Part shown: positions 41,702 to 52,923 of the stretch, in pieces
How positions within the stretch are numbered: position 1 is the first letter of the stretch
How the letters are laid out: each line of letters opens with the position of its first letter
NCBI GenBank assembly: GCA_963576725.1
Contig: OY755241.1
Coordinates: 78,914,003-78,978,002, forward strand
Origin: Azorinus chamasolen
Taxonomy: Eukaryota; Mollusca; Bivalvia; Cardiida; Solecurtidae
DNA: 64,000 bases
Reading direction: 5' to 3'
Notes under the pieces: generated by a model
What the model was told of the DNA's origin: nothing
What the model saw: only the letters and a program-made list of their open reading frames with translations
Database searches by the model: none
Translations under genes and position numbers: made by a program

Positions 41702-41942
41702 TTAACCCTTTCCCTGTTCTATGTTTGTTTCAAATTGCAATACCTACTGAATATTCATGGACAAAATAGTTATAAAGAAATATGAAAGATGGAACATTGT
41801 AGACATTTTAGAAAGCAAAGAAACAGATCTTTAAAATTCTATTAGCAAACAGAGCAGACCCTGATCAGACGGCTCCTCTAGGAGCCGTCTGATCTGGGTC
41901 TACTCTGTTTGCAAAACACGTTTATATTAGGGAAAGGGTTAA
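41702..41942. mobile_element. P1 MITE, best-preserved copy
   Basis: It is 241 bp with TTAA at both ends. The termini are CCCTTTCCCTGTTC and (inverted) CCCTTTCCCTAATAT. The core GCAAACAGAGCAGACCCTGA, with GATCAGACGG, is perfectly mirrored around CTCCTCTAGGAG (41873-41884). The next P1 copy starts at the same TTAA. Confidence 0.87.
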
Positions 41943-42160
41943 CCCTGTCCCTGTTGAATAGTCGTGTTAGAAATAATGACATCATGATTTTTTATCGGCT
42001 GAATTTTATAATGGCAGCTGTGTACACTGGGTGTTTTAGTGTTTAGAAGAAACTGCAGAATCAGATCTGTAGTATTTCATTAGCAACAGGAGCCATCTGA
42101 TCTTTGTCTACTCTGTTTGCAAAGGCTTGAACAAAGTGTTTGTATGAGAGATTATTACTC
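41939..42160. mobile_element. P1 MITE, diverged
   Basis: Starts TTAACCCTGTCCCTGTTG. AATAATGACATCATGATTT and a reduced core (TTAGCAACAGGAGCCATCTG, GTCTACTCTGTTTGC) are visible. The right end is unclear. Confidence 0.6.
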
Positions 42161-42172
42161 AGTTATCCACAT

Positions 42173-42281
42173 TTAACCCTTTCCCTGTTCAATATTCATA
42201 TAATAAATATCATCATCATGAATATTAATTAGATATTTTTATGTCCCCAAAGGGAAGCATAGTAATTGCACTATCTCTACA

Positions 42282-42327
<46 letters not shown>

Positions 42328-42832
42328 TCGTCCGTCTGTCTGTCTGGTTGTCTGCCAGTCCGTCTGTCTGTCTGTTTTGTCTGTCTGTCTGTTAGTCTGT
42401 TAGTCCCCCATCTAGTCTGTTCTGTAACTAAAACCTAAATACATGAGTGGATTTCAAAATAAGCTAGTACAAATATCCACCACCTTGAGACGATCTGTCG
42501 CGAAAAATAACCAGGTTCTTATCACAAATGTCAAGGTCACAATTGGGGATCAAAGTTCAAAAATTTGGTCAAGGTCACAAATGCAATATGGTCCAGGTAC
42601 ACACATGACCCAGGCTTTTTGGGGGCATTTGTCACATACCTGTGACAGTTCTTGTTCATTATATGGCAGTTTAACACAGGACATTTTGGCTCAGGCAGAA
42701 ACTGTAGAATCAGATCTGCATTAAAACATAAGCAAACAACAGACCCTGATCGGGTGACTTCTATGGGATCCACCTGATCTGGGTCTACTGTGTTTGCAAA
42801 TGCTTGAAAGGGTGGTTTATACAAGGGAATTG
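42173..42832. mobile_element. P1 MITE interrupted by H7
   Basis: Left TTAACCCTTTCCCTGTTC, right core GCAAACAACAGACCCTGATC / GATCTGGGTCTACTGTGTTT. H7 lies in the left arm. Confidence 0.7.
42236..42656 (+). mobile_element. Helentron-like element H7
   Basis: It starts TTTTTATGTCCCCAAAGGGA with a (TCTG)n tract (42283-42400), then one core unit with AGGTCACAA. The 3' end TTTTTGGGGGCAT is complementary to the start, followed by the hairpin GTCACATACCTGTGAC and AGTTCTTGTT. At about 420 bp it is a compact example with all parts visible. Confidence 0.78.
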
Positions 42833-42943
42833 ATGAAAACATGAAAACTTATTGTGACAAGCAGTATAGCTTGCTGCTGGAGATATTTGCCTAACTATTT
42901 GTCCTACATTAATCTAAGCTACAACCTACCTTAACCCTTTCCC

Positions 42944-43172
42944 TCATGAATATTTATGTAAGAAATAAAGGCATCCTGAATATTGTGTAAGAAATCAAAT
43001 ATGGTATCATGAATATTTGTGTAAGAAATAATGGCATCATGAATATTTGTGTACGAAATAATGGCATCATGAATATTGTGTAAGAAATCAAGTATGGTAT
43101 CATGAATATTTATGTAAGAAATAATGGCATCATGAAAATTTGTGTAAGAAATAATGGCATCATGAATATTTG
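42944..43172 (+). repeat. 30-bp minisatellite in a P1 arm
   Basis: About eight units built on TCATGAATATTTGTGTAAGA, the normal arm sequence of P1 elements, with slight length variation. Confidence 0.88.
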
Positions 43173-43251
43173 TTAGCCGATTGTTTTATAGTGGTGTATG
43201 ATTGTTTGGTTATTTCAGAAACTGTAGAGTCAGATTTATAGAATTCCATAA

Positions 43252-43326
43252 CGAGGGCTTGGTACAAAACTATTCTAACTCCTTCACAAAGTGAAGGAGT
43301 TAGAATAGTTTTGCACCAAGCCCTCG
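43252..43326. repeat. 75-bp near-perfect palindrome, copy 1
   Basis: Arms of 36 bp starting CGAGGGCTTGGT and meeting at CTTCAC-AAA-GTGAAG, with one mismatch. An identical structure occurs at 61418. Confidence 0.93.
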
Positions 43327-43519
43327 ACAAGGAAACTGGAGCCTATCTGATCTGACTGTACTGTTTACAAAGGTAACAAAAGTCATCTATAATTATGAGG
43401 GAAAAAGTTAAACGACATGAGTAGCTGAAGTAAAGAGGAGTTTCTCTTCGTACATTTTGGTCTTGCATATTTCTTGACTTTTGATCAATCTTTTTTCCAA
43501 TAATTCTGTTTTCGATGTA

Positions 43520-44355
43520 CAGTAGAACCTCTTTTAAGTAACTGTTCATTGTGTCACCTGCCAAGAGGCAGTGTGTTACTTAGAGATCACTTTTTTGTCG
43601 TAAGTATGTCTGTCTGTCTGTCTCTCTGTCTGTCCGTCACAATTTCTTCTTTTGGCTGTTCTCTTGTCAAACTAATTATGATAGAGCATTCAAATTTCAC
43701 ATGTGTCTTCCTCTCATTTAGGACCATTTATGTAACTAAGGTCCTTCACTCTGCATGCAATACTTTTTTGAGTTATTCCCCTTTGTTCTGATTTTCGTGA
43801 CACTTACTTTTTAGGCTACCATTTCTAAACTGATCCTTATAGAGCTTTCAATTTTCACATGTGTCTTCCTCTCATTGATGTAACTAAGGTTTATTACTCT
43901 GCATGCAATACTTTTTGAGTTATTCCCCTTTGTTCTGATTTTCGTCACATTTTCCTTTTTTGGCTGTCATTTCTAAATTAATTATCATAGAGCTTTCAAA
44001 TTTCACATGTGTCCTCCTCTCATTGAGGACCATTGATGTAACTAAGGTCCATCACTCTGCATGCAATACTTTTTGAGTTATTCCCCTTTGTTCTAATATT
44101 TGCACTCCAGCATATTAACAGTTCTGTGTCAGTTGTGAGCAGGTGACACATGTGTTCCTCCGAAGACTCTTTTTTAAAAAGAAGGTGGTTGCTTAATACG
44201 ATTGGACACAGGAATCTTAAAAAGCGGGTTGTTGCTTTAATGCAGGGCAAAATTAATGCAGAAAGCTTCAATAGGAGATTTCTTCATTACTTTTGACCTG
44301 CAATAAGCTACTACTAGCCTTAAAGACCTATAATTATACCTGTGTTTAATGATCA
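43520..44355. mobile_element. Old pogo-like MITE hosting H6
   Basis: Left end CAGTAGAACCTCTTTTAAGT. After H6 it resumes with GGTGGTTGCTTAATACGATT and a fold-back (TTTAATGCAGGGCAAAA / TTTTGACCTGCAATAAGC) around TTCAATAGGAGA. Confidence 0.55.
43551..44175 (+). mobile_element. Helentron-like element H6, copy 2
   Basis: Start GTGTCACCTGCCAAGAGGCA, (GTCT)n at 43606-43636, three core repeats with TTCACATGTGTCTTCCTCTC and GCATGCAATACTTTTTGAGT, and the end CAGGTGACACATGTGTTCCT + CCGAAGACTCTT. It corresponds to 13331-14366 without the H5 insertion. Confidence 0.72.
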
Positions 44356-44357
44356 CT

Positions 44358-44553
44358 TTAACCCCTAGTGAAGCATTTTCGTCACTATCAAATTCACATT
44401 GTGAAACAATTTTGATAAATTGTCTATTTATGACAATGGTTTCAAACTACAAAATTGTAAAATTTTCTTTTTCTCTAGTTAATGCCCTTTTCGGTAGATT
44501 TATTCAAAGAGGTTGGATCTACAAATAGCCTGGCGTAGGAGAGAATGAGTTAA
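44358..44553. mobile_element. P3 MITE, centre deleted
   Basis: TTAA at both ends. The arms GATAAATTGTCTATTTATGA show that the CTCCTATAGGAG centre has been lost. Confidence 0.72.
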
Positions 44554-44872
44554 GACAGTTTCTACTGTATTTTTCTGTGCCAGAAAGACATATACAATAA
44601 TGGCTTTGTAAGATGGGAAACAGAAGATAGCATCATTACATGTTGCATGGATGAGTAATCATGCAACCATATATTGATGTCAGTTTTCTACAAAGTGCAC
44701 ATTGTGTTTGAATTGCTCAGGTTTGCAAATTTGATGATTCAACCATTAAAGCCTTATTTAATGGCGACCTGTCTGGTATTTGCAAACAGCTCAGATCCAG
44801 ATCTGACACCATGTAACACCTCTCATCAGGATCCAAGCTGTTTTACTCTCGGTCAATAGATACTCAAAAGCT

Positions 44873-45068
44873 TTAACTCATTCCTCCATAAATACGCCTC
44901 TGTAAAAATCTCATTTTGAAACCATTGTGATAAATAGAGCATTTGCTCCTACAATGGTTTTTAACTACAAAATTCTAAAAAATTTCCTTTTCTCTGGTTA
45001 ATGCTCCTTTTCTGTTGATTCATTCAAAGATGTTGGGTCTAAAAATAGCCTATGGAGGAAAGGTTTAA
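44873..45068. mobile_element. P3 MITE, half palindrome
   Basis: TTAA at both ends, left CTCATTCCTCCAT, right (inverted) CCTTTCCTCCATAGG. GATAAATAGAGCATTTGCTC + CTA is followed directly by CAATGG, so one arm is missing. Confidence 0.75.
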
Positions 45069-45120
45069 AGAAATGAAAAGTAAAGATACCTTGAGACAAG
45101 TGTTTGTGAAACATTGGGTG

Positions 45121-45577
45121 TTTTTTAGCTCCACGTTTTCAAAAAGTGGAGCTATTGTCATGACCCTCTCGTCGGCGTCAGCGTCGGCGTTGGTTAACCT
45201 TTTTGTTAAGGTCCTTTTCTCAGAAACCATCAAAGATATTTGGTTCATATTTGGTATATATGTTAACTATCACAAGGAGAACCCATTTCACAAGGGTAGG
45301 TAACCCTAAAATTAATTTTGCCATAGTTATGCCCCTTTTTCGACTTAGAATTTTCATTGTTGGTTTAGTTTTATGTTCAGGTCCATGTCTAAGAAACTGT
45401 CCAAGATATTTGGTTCATCTTTGGTATACATATTAACTATTACAAGGGGGACCCATTTCACAAGGGCAGGTAACCCTAAAATGTTGCTGTTGTTATCTCC
45501 CCTTTCTGACTTAGACTTCCACTACACTATCCAGCACCAAAGAAAGTGGAGGGCGCTGTCTGTGGACAGCTCTTGTT
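45121..45577 (+). mobile_element. Helentron-like element H8
   Basis: It starts TTTTTAGCTCCACGTTTTC, with a start hairpin (GCTCCAC...GTGGAGC), a (GGCGTC)n-like tract at 45172-45190, and two core repeats with AGATATTTGGTTCAT and CCCATTTCACAAGGG. The 3' end is AGTGGAGGGC, the hairpin GCTGTCTGTGGACAGC and TCTTGTT. Confidence 0.78.
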
Positions 45578-45827
45578 TCAGCAGGTTACAGTTTAACTCT
45601 TATATATCACTGTGTGCATTATTATGTACCCTTATTACCCTAAGAATTCAGACACTCAGTCTCCTCTCCCTACTAGCTTGTACAGCTGATCAATAAGTTT
45701 GCGTCCATATTAGACTGAGTGAAGATCCATATCAAACTGCTTTTTCAGTAGTCATTTGACCTGAGTCTGCAATATTTGCCAAAGTTGCAGATTTATGACG
45801 TTTACAAACAATATGTATCAGAATGAG

Positions 45828-46012
45828 ACACTTGGTAACTCGCTGTTTCATCACAATCCGATCTAGATCTGTCATAGACATTTGGTAACTCGGTGTTTCA
45901 TCACAATCCAATCTAGATCTGTCATAGACTCTTGGTAACTCGGTGTTTCATCACAATCCAATCTAGATCTGTCATAGACTCTTGGTAACTCCTGTTTCAT
46001 CACAACTCAATC
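45828..46012 (+). repeat. 49-bp minisatellite
   Basis: Four copies of a unit with TTGGTAACTCGGTGTTTCAT and CACAATCCAATCTAGATCTG + TCATAGAC. Confidence 0.9.
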
Positions 46013-46336
46013 TGTCATACTCTGGAAGTTTGGTTTACCTCATTTCCTGTTTGATATTCATGTCAGAAATGAAATACAAATGCTTGGCATTTATATGAAG
46101 CAACGTGTTAACAAAGTAGACCCAGATCAAACATCTCCAGTAGGAACCAATCTGATCAGGGTTGACCCATTGCTTGCTTATGAAGTTAAATGGATCTGAT
46201 CCACAATTCTTGTCTAATCTGATCCACAATTCTTGTCTAAGGAAAAATATGTTTTGAAATTTTACAAAAATTAAGTTAATTAATAATGACTATTCATTAA
46301 GTGACCATGCATAAATGTTTATAAGAGACCAGTTAC

Positions 46337-46548
46337 TTAACCCTTTCCTCCATAGGCTATTTTTAGACACAACCTCTTTGAACGAATCTACCCAATAGGA
46401 GCATTTACTAGAGAAAAGGAAAATGTTAGAATTATGTTGTATTGAAACCATTGTGATAAATAGAGCAAATGCTCTATTTATCACAATTGTTTAAAGAAAT
46501 GACAATTACAGAGGCGTAGAAAGGCGTATTTATGGAGGAAAGGGTTAC
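46337..46548 (-). mobile_element. P3 MITE
   Basis: TTAA left, TTAC right, termini CCCTTTCCTCCATAGGCT and (inverted) CCCTTTCCTCCATAAAT. The palindrome GATAAATAGAGC-AAAT-GCTCTATTTATC has lost its CTCCTATAGGAG centre. Confidence 0.8.
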
Positions 46549-47282
46549 GAATTTATTCAGGCAGAAAGTTTGGCAAAAAGTGCTGACCAAGATCAAACTA
46601 GTTCTGTTGAAGGAGCATTTTAAACACAGTCTATACTGTTTGCTACTATATCAGTCTGATTAAGTGTGTCAAATTGACAGACTAGTGTAGTATTCCGTGG
46701 ATGTCTAAATTCTTTTGTTAACCCTTTGAATGCAACAAACAAGTGTACTGTCATTTGCCAACAGTGTAGACCCAAGTCAGTCTCAGGGTCCTTAAAGGAA
46801 ACCTCTGATCAGGGTCTGCACTGTTTGTCATTCAAGATCCTCTTGATAATTTTACTCTTTTTACATGGAGTTTATCAATTAACAATTATAGAGAATTCAG
46901 CATTTAATGGCCTACTTAGTTATTAATTACATCACAAAATCAGTTAGATACAGCATATTGTGTTATTACTGTAATGTGTTATCATATCTAGAGCAGAGCT
47001 TGAATGAGATTTATTCACAGTAGTAAATTTTATTATCTAATTGGCGCCAGTTGGTTATAAAGTAAGTCAGCCATATATATCTAATGTTGTGCATTGCAGC
47101 TTTATGTATATAGATTAGCTTTTACACTTAAAACTTAAACTAATAAATTGATTTTTATTTCTGTATGGTTGGTTTAATTTAAAACACTATCAATTTCTTC
47201 ATCAAATCTTTAGTTTGCTTGTGGCGAGAAAGGAGCAGAAGTTTGTATAATTATGAAAGCTGCTGTCTTAACCCTTTTGATG
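46549..47282. other. P1-like debris and AT-rich sequence
   Basis: Decayed cores (AGTGCTGACCAAGATCAAAC, AACAGTGTAGACCCAAGTCA) followed by AT-rich DNA to 47270. No gene recognised. Confidence 0.45.
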
Positions 47283-48795
47283 ATAGACCCAGATGAAAAG
47301 CTCCTAGAGGAGCTCCCAGATGAAAGGCTCCTAGAGGAGCTCCCAGATGAAAGGCTCCTAGAGAAGCTCCTAGATGAAAGGCTCCTAGAGGAGCTCCCAG
47401 ATGAAAGGCTCCTAGAGGAGCTCCCAGATGAAAGGCTCCCATAGGAGCTCCCAGATGAAAGGCTCCCATAGGAGCTCCCAGATGAAAGGCTCCTAGAGGA
47501 GCTCCTAGATGAAAGTCCCATAGGAGCTCCCAGATGAAAGGCTCCTAGAGAAGCTCCCAGATGAAAGGCTCCTAGAGAAGCTCCCAGATGAAAGGCTCCT
47601 AGAGGAGCTCCCAGATGAAAGGCTCCTAGAGGAGCTCCCAAATGAAAGGCTCCTAGAGGAGCTCCCAGATGAAAGGCTCCCATAGGAGCTCCCAGATGAA
47701 AGGCTCCTAGAGGAGCTCCTAGATGAAAGGCTCCCAATGGAGCTCCCAGATGAAAGACTCCTAGAGAAGCTCCCAGATGAAAGGTTTCTAGAGGAGCTCC
47801 CAGATAAAAGGCTCCTAGAGAAGCTCCCAGATCAAAGGCTCCTAGAGGAGCTCCCAGATGAAAGGATCCTAGAGAAGCTCCCATATGAAAGGCTCCCATA
47901 GGAGCTCCCAGATGAAAGGCTCCTAGAGAAGCTCCCAGATGAAAGGCTCCTAGAGGAGCTCCCAGATGAAAGGCTCCTAGAGGAGCTCCCAGATGAAAGG
48001 CTCCTAGAGGAGCTCCCAAATGAAAGGCTCCTAGAGGAGCTCCCAGATGAAAGGCTCCCATAGGAGCTCCCAGATGAAAGGTTTCTAGAGAAGCTCCCAT
48101 ATGAAAGGCTCCCATAGGAGCTCCCAGATGAAAGGCTCCTAGAGGAGCTCCCAGATGAAAGGCTCCTAGAGGAGCTCCCAAATGAAAGGCTCCTAGAGGA
48201 GCTCCCAGATGAAAGGCTCCTAGAGAAGCTCCCAGATGAAAGGCTCCTAGAGGAGCTCCCAGATGAAAGGCTCCTAGAGGACCTCCCAGATGAAAGGCTC
48301 CTAGAGGACCTCCCAGATGAAAGGCTCCTAGAGGACCTCTCAGATTAAAGGCTCCTAGAGAAGCTCCCATATGAAAGGCTCCTAGAGGAGCTCCCAGATG
48401 AAAGGCTCCTAGAGAAGCTCCCAGATGAAAGGCTCCTAGAGAAGCTCCCAGATGAAAGGCTCCTAGAGGAGCTCCCAGATGAAAGGCTCCTAGAGGAGCT
48501 CCCAGATGAAAGGCTCCTAGAGAAGCTCCCAGATGAAAGGCTACCATAGGAGCTCCCAGATGAAAGGCTCCTAGAGAAGCTCCCAGATGAAAGGCTCCTA
48601 GAGGAGCTCCCAGATTAAAGGCTCCTAGAGAAGCTCCCAGATGAAAGGCTCCGAGAGGAGCTCCCAGATTAAAGGCTCCTAGAGAAGCTCCCAGATGAAA
48701 GGCTCCTAGAGGAGCTCCCAGATGAAAGGCTCCTAGAGGAGCTCCCAGATGAAAGGCTCCTAGAGGACCTCTCAGATGAATGGCTCCCATAGGAG
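47283..48795. repeat. 27-bp minisatellite expanded from a P1 core
   Basis: About 56 copies of CAGATGAAAGGCTCCTAGAG + GAGCTCC. The array begins at GATAGACCCAGATGAAAAGC and ends GGAGCCCTTTGATCAGGGCT then AAACTGTTT, i.e. the two arms of a P1-type palindrome whose centre (GGCTCCTAGAGGAGCTC) has been multiplied. The unit is 9 codons long, so the minus strand is open for 526 codons encoding a repeat of LGAPLGAFH. I do not regard it as a protein gene. Confidence 0.95.
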
Positions 48796-48852
48796 CCCTT
48801 TGATCAGGGCTTAAACTGTTTCAGCATCATTATCCCCAACCAATTTTTCATG

Positions 48853-49050
48853 TTAACCCTTCGCTTGCTATTCGCGTCAATATACCTACCTGTAAATCAT
48901 CAGGGTCTGCACTATTTATAAGGTGATTATGCAACCAGTGCACTCTGCAGCAGTGATTGCACAGCAAAATAATTGTAGACAGTGAAGATATATGTAATTA
49001 TACAACAGGGCATGGGTGAAGAAGGAGAAATGTATTTTAAAATTCAGCAA
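48853..49050 (+). mobile_element. P2 MITE copy 7, deleted
   Basis: TTAACCCTTCGCTTGCTATT at the left. The palindromic centre is deleted (CTGTAAATCATCAGGGTCTG), and the right end is cut after AAAATTCAGCAA. Confidence 0.72.
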
Positions 49051-49303
49051 TTGATAGAAATGCCTTTCCACACATTTGCTAACAGAGTAAACCCAGATCA
49101 GATGGTACTTGTATGTCTGCATGATTGGTGCCCTCCTGTCCTCTTAGTCTGGGTTTGAACCACTTGCCTGAGTTTGTCTGTTAGGGTAGTTAACAAGTAC
49201 ATAGCATGTCTACCCTTTCTCTCTTGATATACAGGTAAGAAATAATGACATCATGAATATTCATTAGCTGAATTTTTATATTGACATGTTTACACATGAA
49301 TTT

Positions 49304-49505
49304 TTATACGCCAGCCTAATAAGGTGGGCTTATATTGGCGTGGCCCTGTCTGTCGGTCCATCCGTTAGTTCGTCCGTCAACATTAATGAAACTTCACCCA
49401 AATCTTTATTGCATCAAGATCTAAAGTCGAGTTGATTCTGAGGTTCATTTAAGTTGTTGTTTTGGAGTTATGGCCCTTCCACTTAAAAAATAATGCATAT
49501 AGGTC
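49304..49505 (+). mobile_element. Truncated H2-family element
   Basis: TTTTTATACGCCAGCCTAAT, GGCCCTGTCTGTCGG and one core unit (AATGAAACTTCACCCAAATC). No 3' end. Confidence 0.6.
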
Positions 49506-50706
49506 GGTTTATGTATATGTATCATATATGTACATATGTCCATTCCTTTTGCCAAACAGTTTTGATCCTGATGAGATGCTGATCATATTGGTGTCTCATC
49601 TGGATGGGGTTTTTCATTGATGCTGGATTCCTGTATTCTTGATACTAGGAATCAGGCATGAGACCAGCAATCAATTGATCGCTGCAGCATCCATGGGGAC
49701 ACACTTTCAACGTTGAAGTTTAAAGCTGCATATTAAAATTGCACATCTTTGTGTCATATTTTTTTCTTAAAATGAAAATCTGCAATTCCATCTAAGAAAA
49801 CATTATTTTATCTTTCTAAGCTCAATATATCCCAAGCCATTGTCCAAGTTTATACTGAAGAACCTTTTGCCAAAAAGGCCTACCGGTATGGTAACAGTGG
49901 AAATCCTCATTGGGAAATTCTCATTTAACTAAGAAATTACAGAGAGTGTCACATTAAAATTACCTTTGATCTTAGATAGATTTATTGGCTTTTAAAAGAT
50001 GGGCCACATTTGCAGTGAAAAGTGGCCTAACACACCTCATGGTGATATAGATTATGTCACAAATACCTGCACATTGGGCGCTGTTGAGGGGAGCAACCAT
50101 ATTTTTAAAATGATAGAAGCTCAGGGCATACAAATAAGACAGAATGATGTGGTTTAGCTGACATTGCTGAGGGGTTTTGATTGCAATGAAGTTCAAAATG
50201 TATCATCATTGGTTGAAAATCTGAGATCTAGATAAGATACATGTACTTAAATTAAAATGTTTTCAAGGAATATTGCTCCTTTATTTCTCCACCCAAACCC
50301 TGTGTTGCTACCACTGTTTAGAATCCTCTCTTAAGTACTTCAATACATGCCTTTATTTATTGCTCTGATTATTTTTCCATTGATTTAGCAAGCCTTTATT
50401 TACTTTGTTGGAAATAAACGAACTTGTGTAAGTTGCAAGGTTACATCTGCTTTAGGACAGTGAGGTAGTAACTTTTTTATCCTTATTTGATAATCGCCCA
50501 TTATAAATATCTGAGGTGATTTTTACATTGAATTAATTAGAATTTCTGAAGGAAAATTGATGAGCATCTGCACTATTGGCTTCTTAACCCTTTACCTGAT
50601 AGAAGCGGCTTTTAGCGTGTTTGATTTATTCCTCCGCTGAAGAAAATAGTTCAAATTCATACAGTCATGAACATATTGCATAATAAATATTTTCTATATC
50701 CTAGAA
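49506..50706. other. Mostly low-repeat sequence, no gene
   Basis: A P4-type half palindrome at 49552-49612 (GTTTTGATCCTGATGAGATG). The remainder shows no exon, RNA gene or clear element. A fragment near 50284 resembles the CCTCCATCAAACCC element. Confidence 0.4.
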
Positions 50707-50795
50707 GGTGGTAGCTTAAAGCAGGCTGAAAGTAAAGCAGAATGCGCCTTAAGGCGCATTCTGCTTTACTTTCAACCTGCTTTAAGTGGTCATAT
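50707..50795. repeat. Palindromic core of a pogo-like MITE
   Basis: TAGCTTAAAGCAGGCTGAAA and AGTAAAGCAGAATGCGCC are mirrored around the centre CTTAAG. It has the layout of the pogo-like MITE core but a different centre. Confidence 0.78.
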
Positions 50796-51029
50796 GTGTT
50801 CAAAACTAGAAACAGGCTATTGGGTAAAGGGTTATTGTCAGGCTTAGATATAAAGTTATCAAAATTGTGGGAAAAAATTGAATTATTCAGCTTTAACAAA
50901 TCCATGGAGAAGGGAGAATGGATGTCAGAATACTTGTATGTTACAGGGAGTGGATGAATTTTTATTTTCTATGAGTATTATTTTTAGTAAACACTTGTTT
51001 TCCTATGCAGCTTCTTACATTTTGTACAC

Positions 51030-51760
51030 AGGTGGTTGCTTAATGGAGAGTGAAAGCAATGCAGAAAGCTTACGATGGCAGAGTGTGGTATACCATTTTC
51101 AGGTCACTATGACTTTGACCTCTGACCTCAGCTATAGAAAAACCTTGTGCTGAGAATAATAACTCCTATATAAATTGTAGCAATACAAAATTTGGTGTGT
51201 GAGTACATCTTGGATGGGCAGAATGTTTTGTTGTCAGATCTCTGTAGCATTGACCTTGACCTGTGACCTCTCTTATAGAAAAACATTATCCAGAGCATGT
51301 CTTCTATATTTCTTGAGATTGGAATGCCTAATTTGGTGTGTTACAGTACATCTCGGAATGACCAAGTATCGCAAATTTGTTTTGTAAGTACATCTTGGAA
51401 TTGCGGAGTGTCGCATACCATTTTCAGGTCAAGTGACCTTGACCTCTGAACTCAGCTATATAGAGACTTTTCCCATAACGTATCTCCTATATTACTGGAG
51501 AAAGAAATGCCAAATTCGGTGCATGTGTACATCTTGCTGTGACGGAGTGTCGCTGTGATGGAGTGTCGCATACCATTTTCAGGTGACCTTGACCGCTGAC
51601 CTCAGCTGTAGAAAACCTTTGAGGTAGAAATGCTAAATTCAGAGTACTCGTCACTGTGACCTTGACCTTTGACCTCAATGATAGAATAACCTTCACACTT
51701 ACAATAAAAAATGGGTATTTTACTTTATATCTGCATTTTTGCATAGTCATCTTTTAGGTA
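51030..51760 (+). repeat. Degenerate core-repeat block
   Basis: About four units of 150-200 bp with ATACCATTTTCAGGTCA, CTTTGACCTCTGACCTCAGC and TATAGAAAAACC, and GAGTACATCTTGGA. It resembles the interior of a Helentron-like element without ends. Confidence 0.55.
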
Positions 51761-52259
51761 ACTTTAGTTCAAATTAAGTTCACACTGTGCAATGTTTTAG
51801 TTTCATTTAGCAATAGTATAACCAGGCTAATGCGTATAAAAAACATTTTAATGTCAACTGCTAGTGCTTGGCTTTTGGGGTATATATATCACCTACTGTG
51901 ACATATTTGTTGATGGTTAGTTTTCCCCCTGAAGTAAGGGGATATTTATTAGTTTGGACATTATACGGACAATACGGTATCGTCTAATTGCAGACACAGC
52001 TAAGAAAACACTATATTCACACTGATTAACCTAGGTATTTGGACACACAAAGTCTTCACTCTCGATTTCGTATTATACTTTTGTTATCAGGCCTTCAACT
52101 AAGGGAAAAACACTATTTCTTCAGTTTGTAAATCAACCAAATTCATTGATGAAATTTTACAGTTTAAAGTATTTTAATCTGAAGCAAACTAAAATAATGG
52201 TAAGATTAAATTTATAATTTCACCTAACTTGTCTGAATATTTGGACAATCAGATACTCA
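51761..52259. other. AT-rich, nothing recognised
   Basis: No open frame or repeat of note. Confidence 0.4.
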
Positions 52260-52511
52260 TTAACCCTTCGCTTGCTAATCGCGTCATACCTACAGTACCT
52301 GTAAATAGTGAAGACCCAGATGAGACAGCTCCTGCAGGAGCTGTCTCATCAGGGTCTGCACTATTTACAAGTTGATTGTGCAACCAGTGCACTCCACAGC
52401 AGTGGTTGCACAGCGAAATACTTGTACACAGTGAAGATATATGTAATTATACAACAGGACATGGATAAAGAAGGGGAAATGTATTTTAAAATTCATCAAG
52501 CGAAGGGTTAA
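52260..52511 (+). mobile_element. P2 MITE copy 8, TTAA-flanked
   Basis: TTAACCCTTCGCTTGCTAAT to AAGCGAAGGGTTAA, centre CTCCTGCAGGAG. Full length. Confidence 0.83.
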
Positions 52512-52659
52512 ATCAATACGGAGTAAAGGGTTAACTTTTAGTTTTACTCAATTAGTGAAAAAATTGGGAGTTTTCACTCAATTCCAATCATTGGGTATCT
52601 GTTTTCCTCTCCTGTATTTGGTACATCTGCTCTGTTCTAGTGATCACAATTTATCCCTG

Positions 52660-52923
52660 TACCTGACTGAGATGCATTTTGTTATCGATCTTTCCAAACA
52701 GAGTACCGTTAGACCCAGATCAAATGACTCCATCTGGGAGTCCAGTGGGAGTTGTCTGATCAAGGTCTGCTTTGTTTGCTTATTGATTTAGAATATTGAT
52801 CTGATCCTACAGTTTCTGTCAAGTCACAAAAGTTCTGTTTTCATATACCATTATACAAAATCTGACAATGAATATTCATGATATCATTATTTCATACATG
52901 AATATTCATGTTGGAAAGGTTAA
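52660..52923. mobile_element. P1 MITE, diverged
   Basis: Core CAAACAGAGTACCGTTAGAC and GATCAAGGTCTGCTTTGTTT, then TTCATGATATCATTATTTC and the right end ATGTTGGAAAGGTTAA. The left end is uncertain. Confidence 0.6.

Larger units (their letters stand above)
42930..43412. mobile_element. P1 MITE with expanded arm and inserted palindrome
   Basis: It starts TTAACCCTTTCCCTCATGAA. The arm motif ATCATGAATATTTGTGTAAG + AAATAATGGC is repeated about eight times (42944-43172, period about 30 bp). A 75-bp palindrome is inserted at 43252, followed by the core remnant GGAGCCTATCTGATCTGAC. Confidence 0.7.

Noticed and set aside
41569..41769. 66-codon open frame starting MASAARQGLTETIRG
   Set aside because: It has no recognisable family and runs into a P1 MITE at its 3' end. 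It is most likely chance.
47210..48790. 526-codon open frame on the - strand
   Set aside because: It is a 27-bp repeat read as a 9-residue period, derived from a P1 palindrome centre. It has no independent domain or start context.
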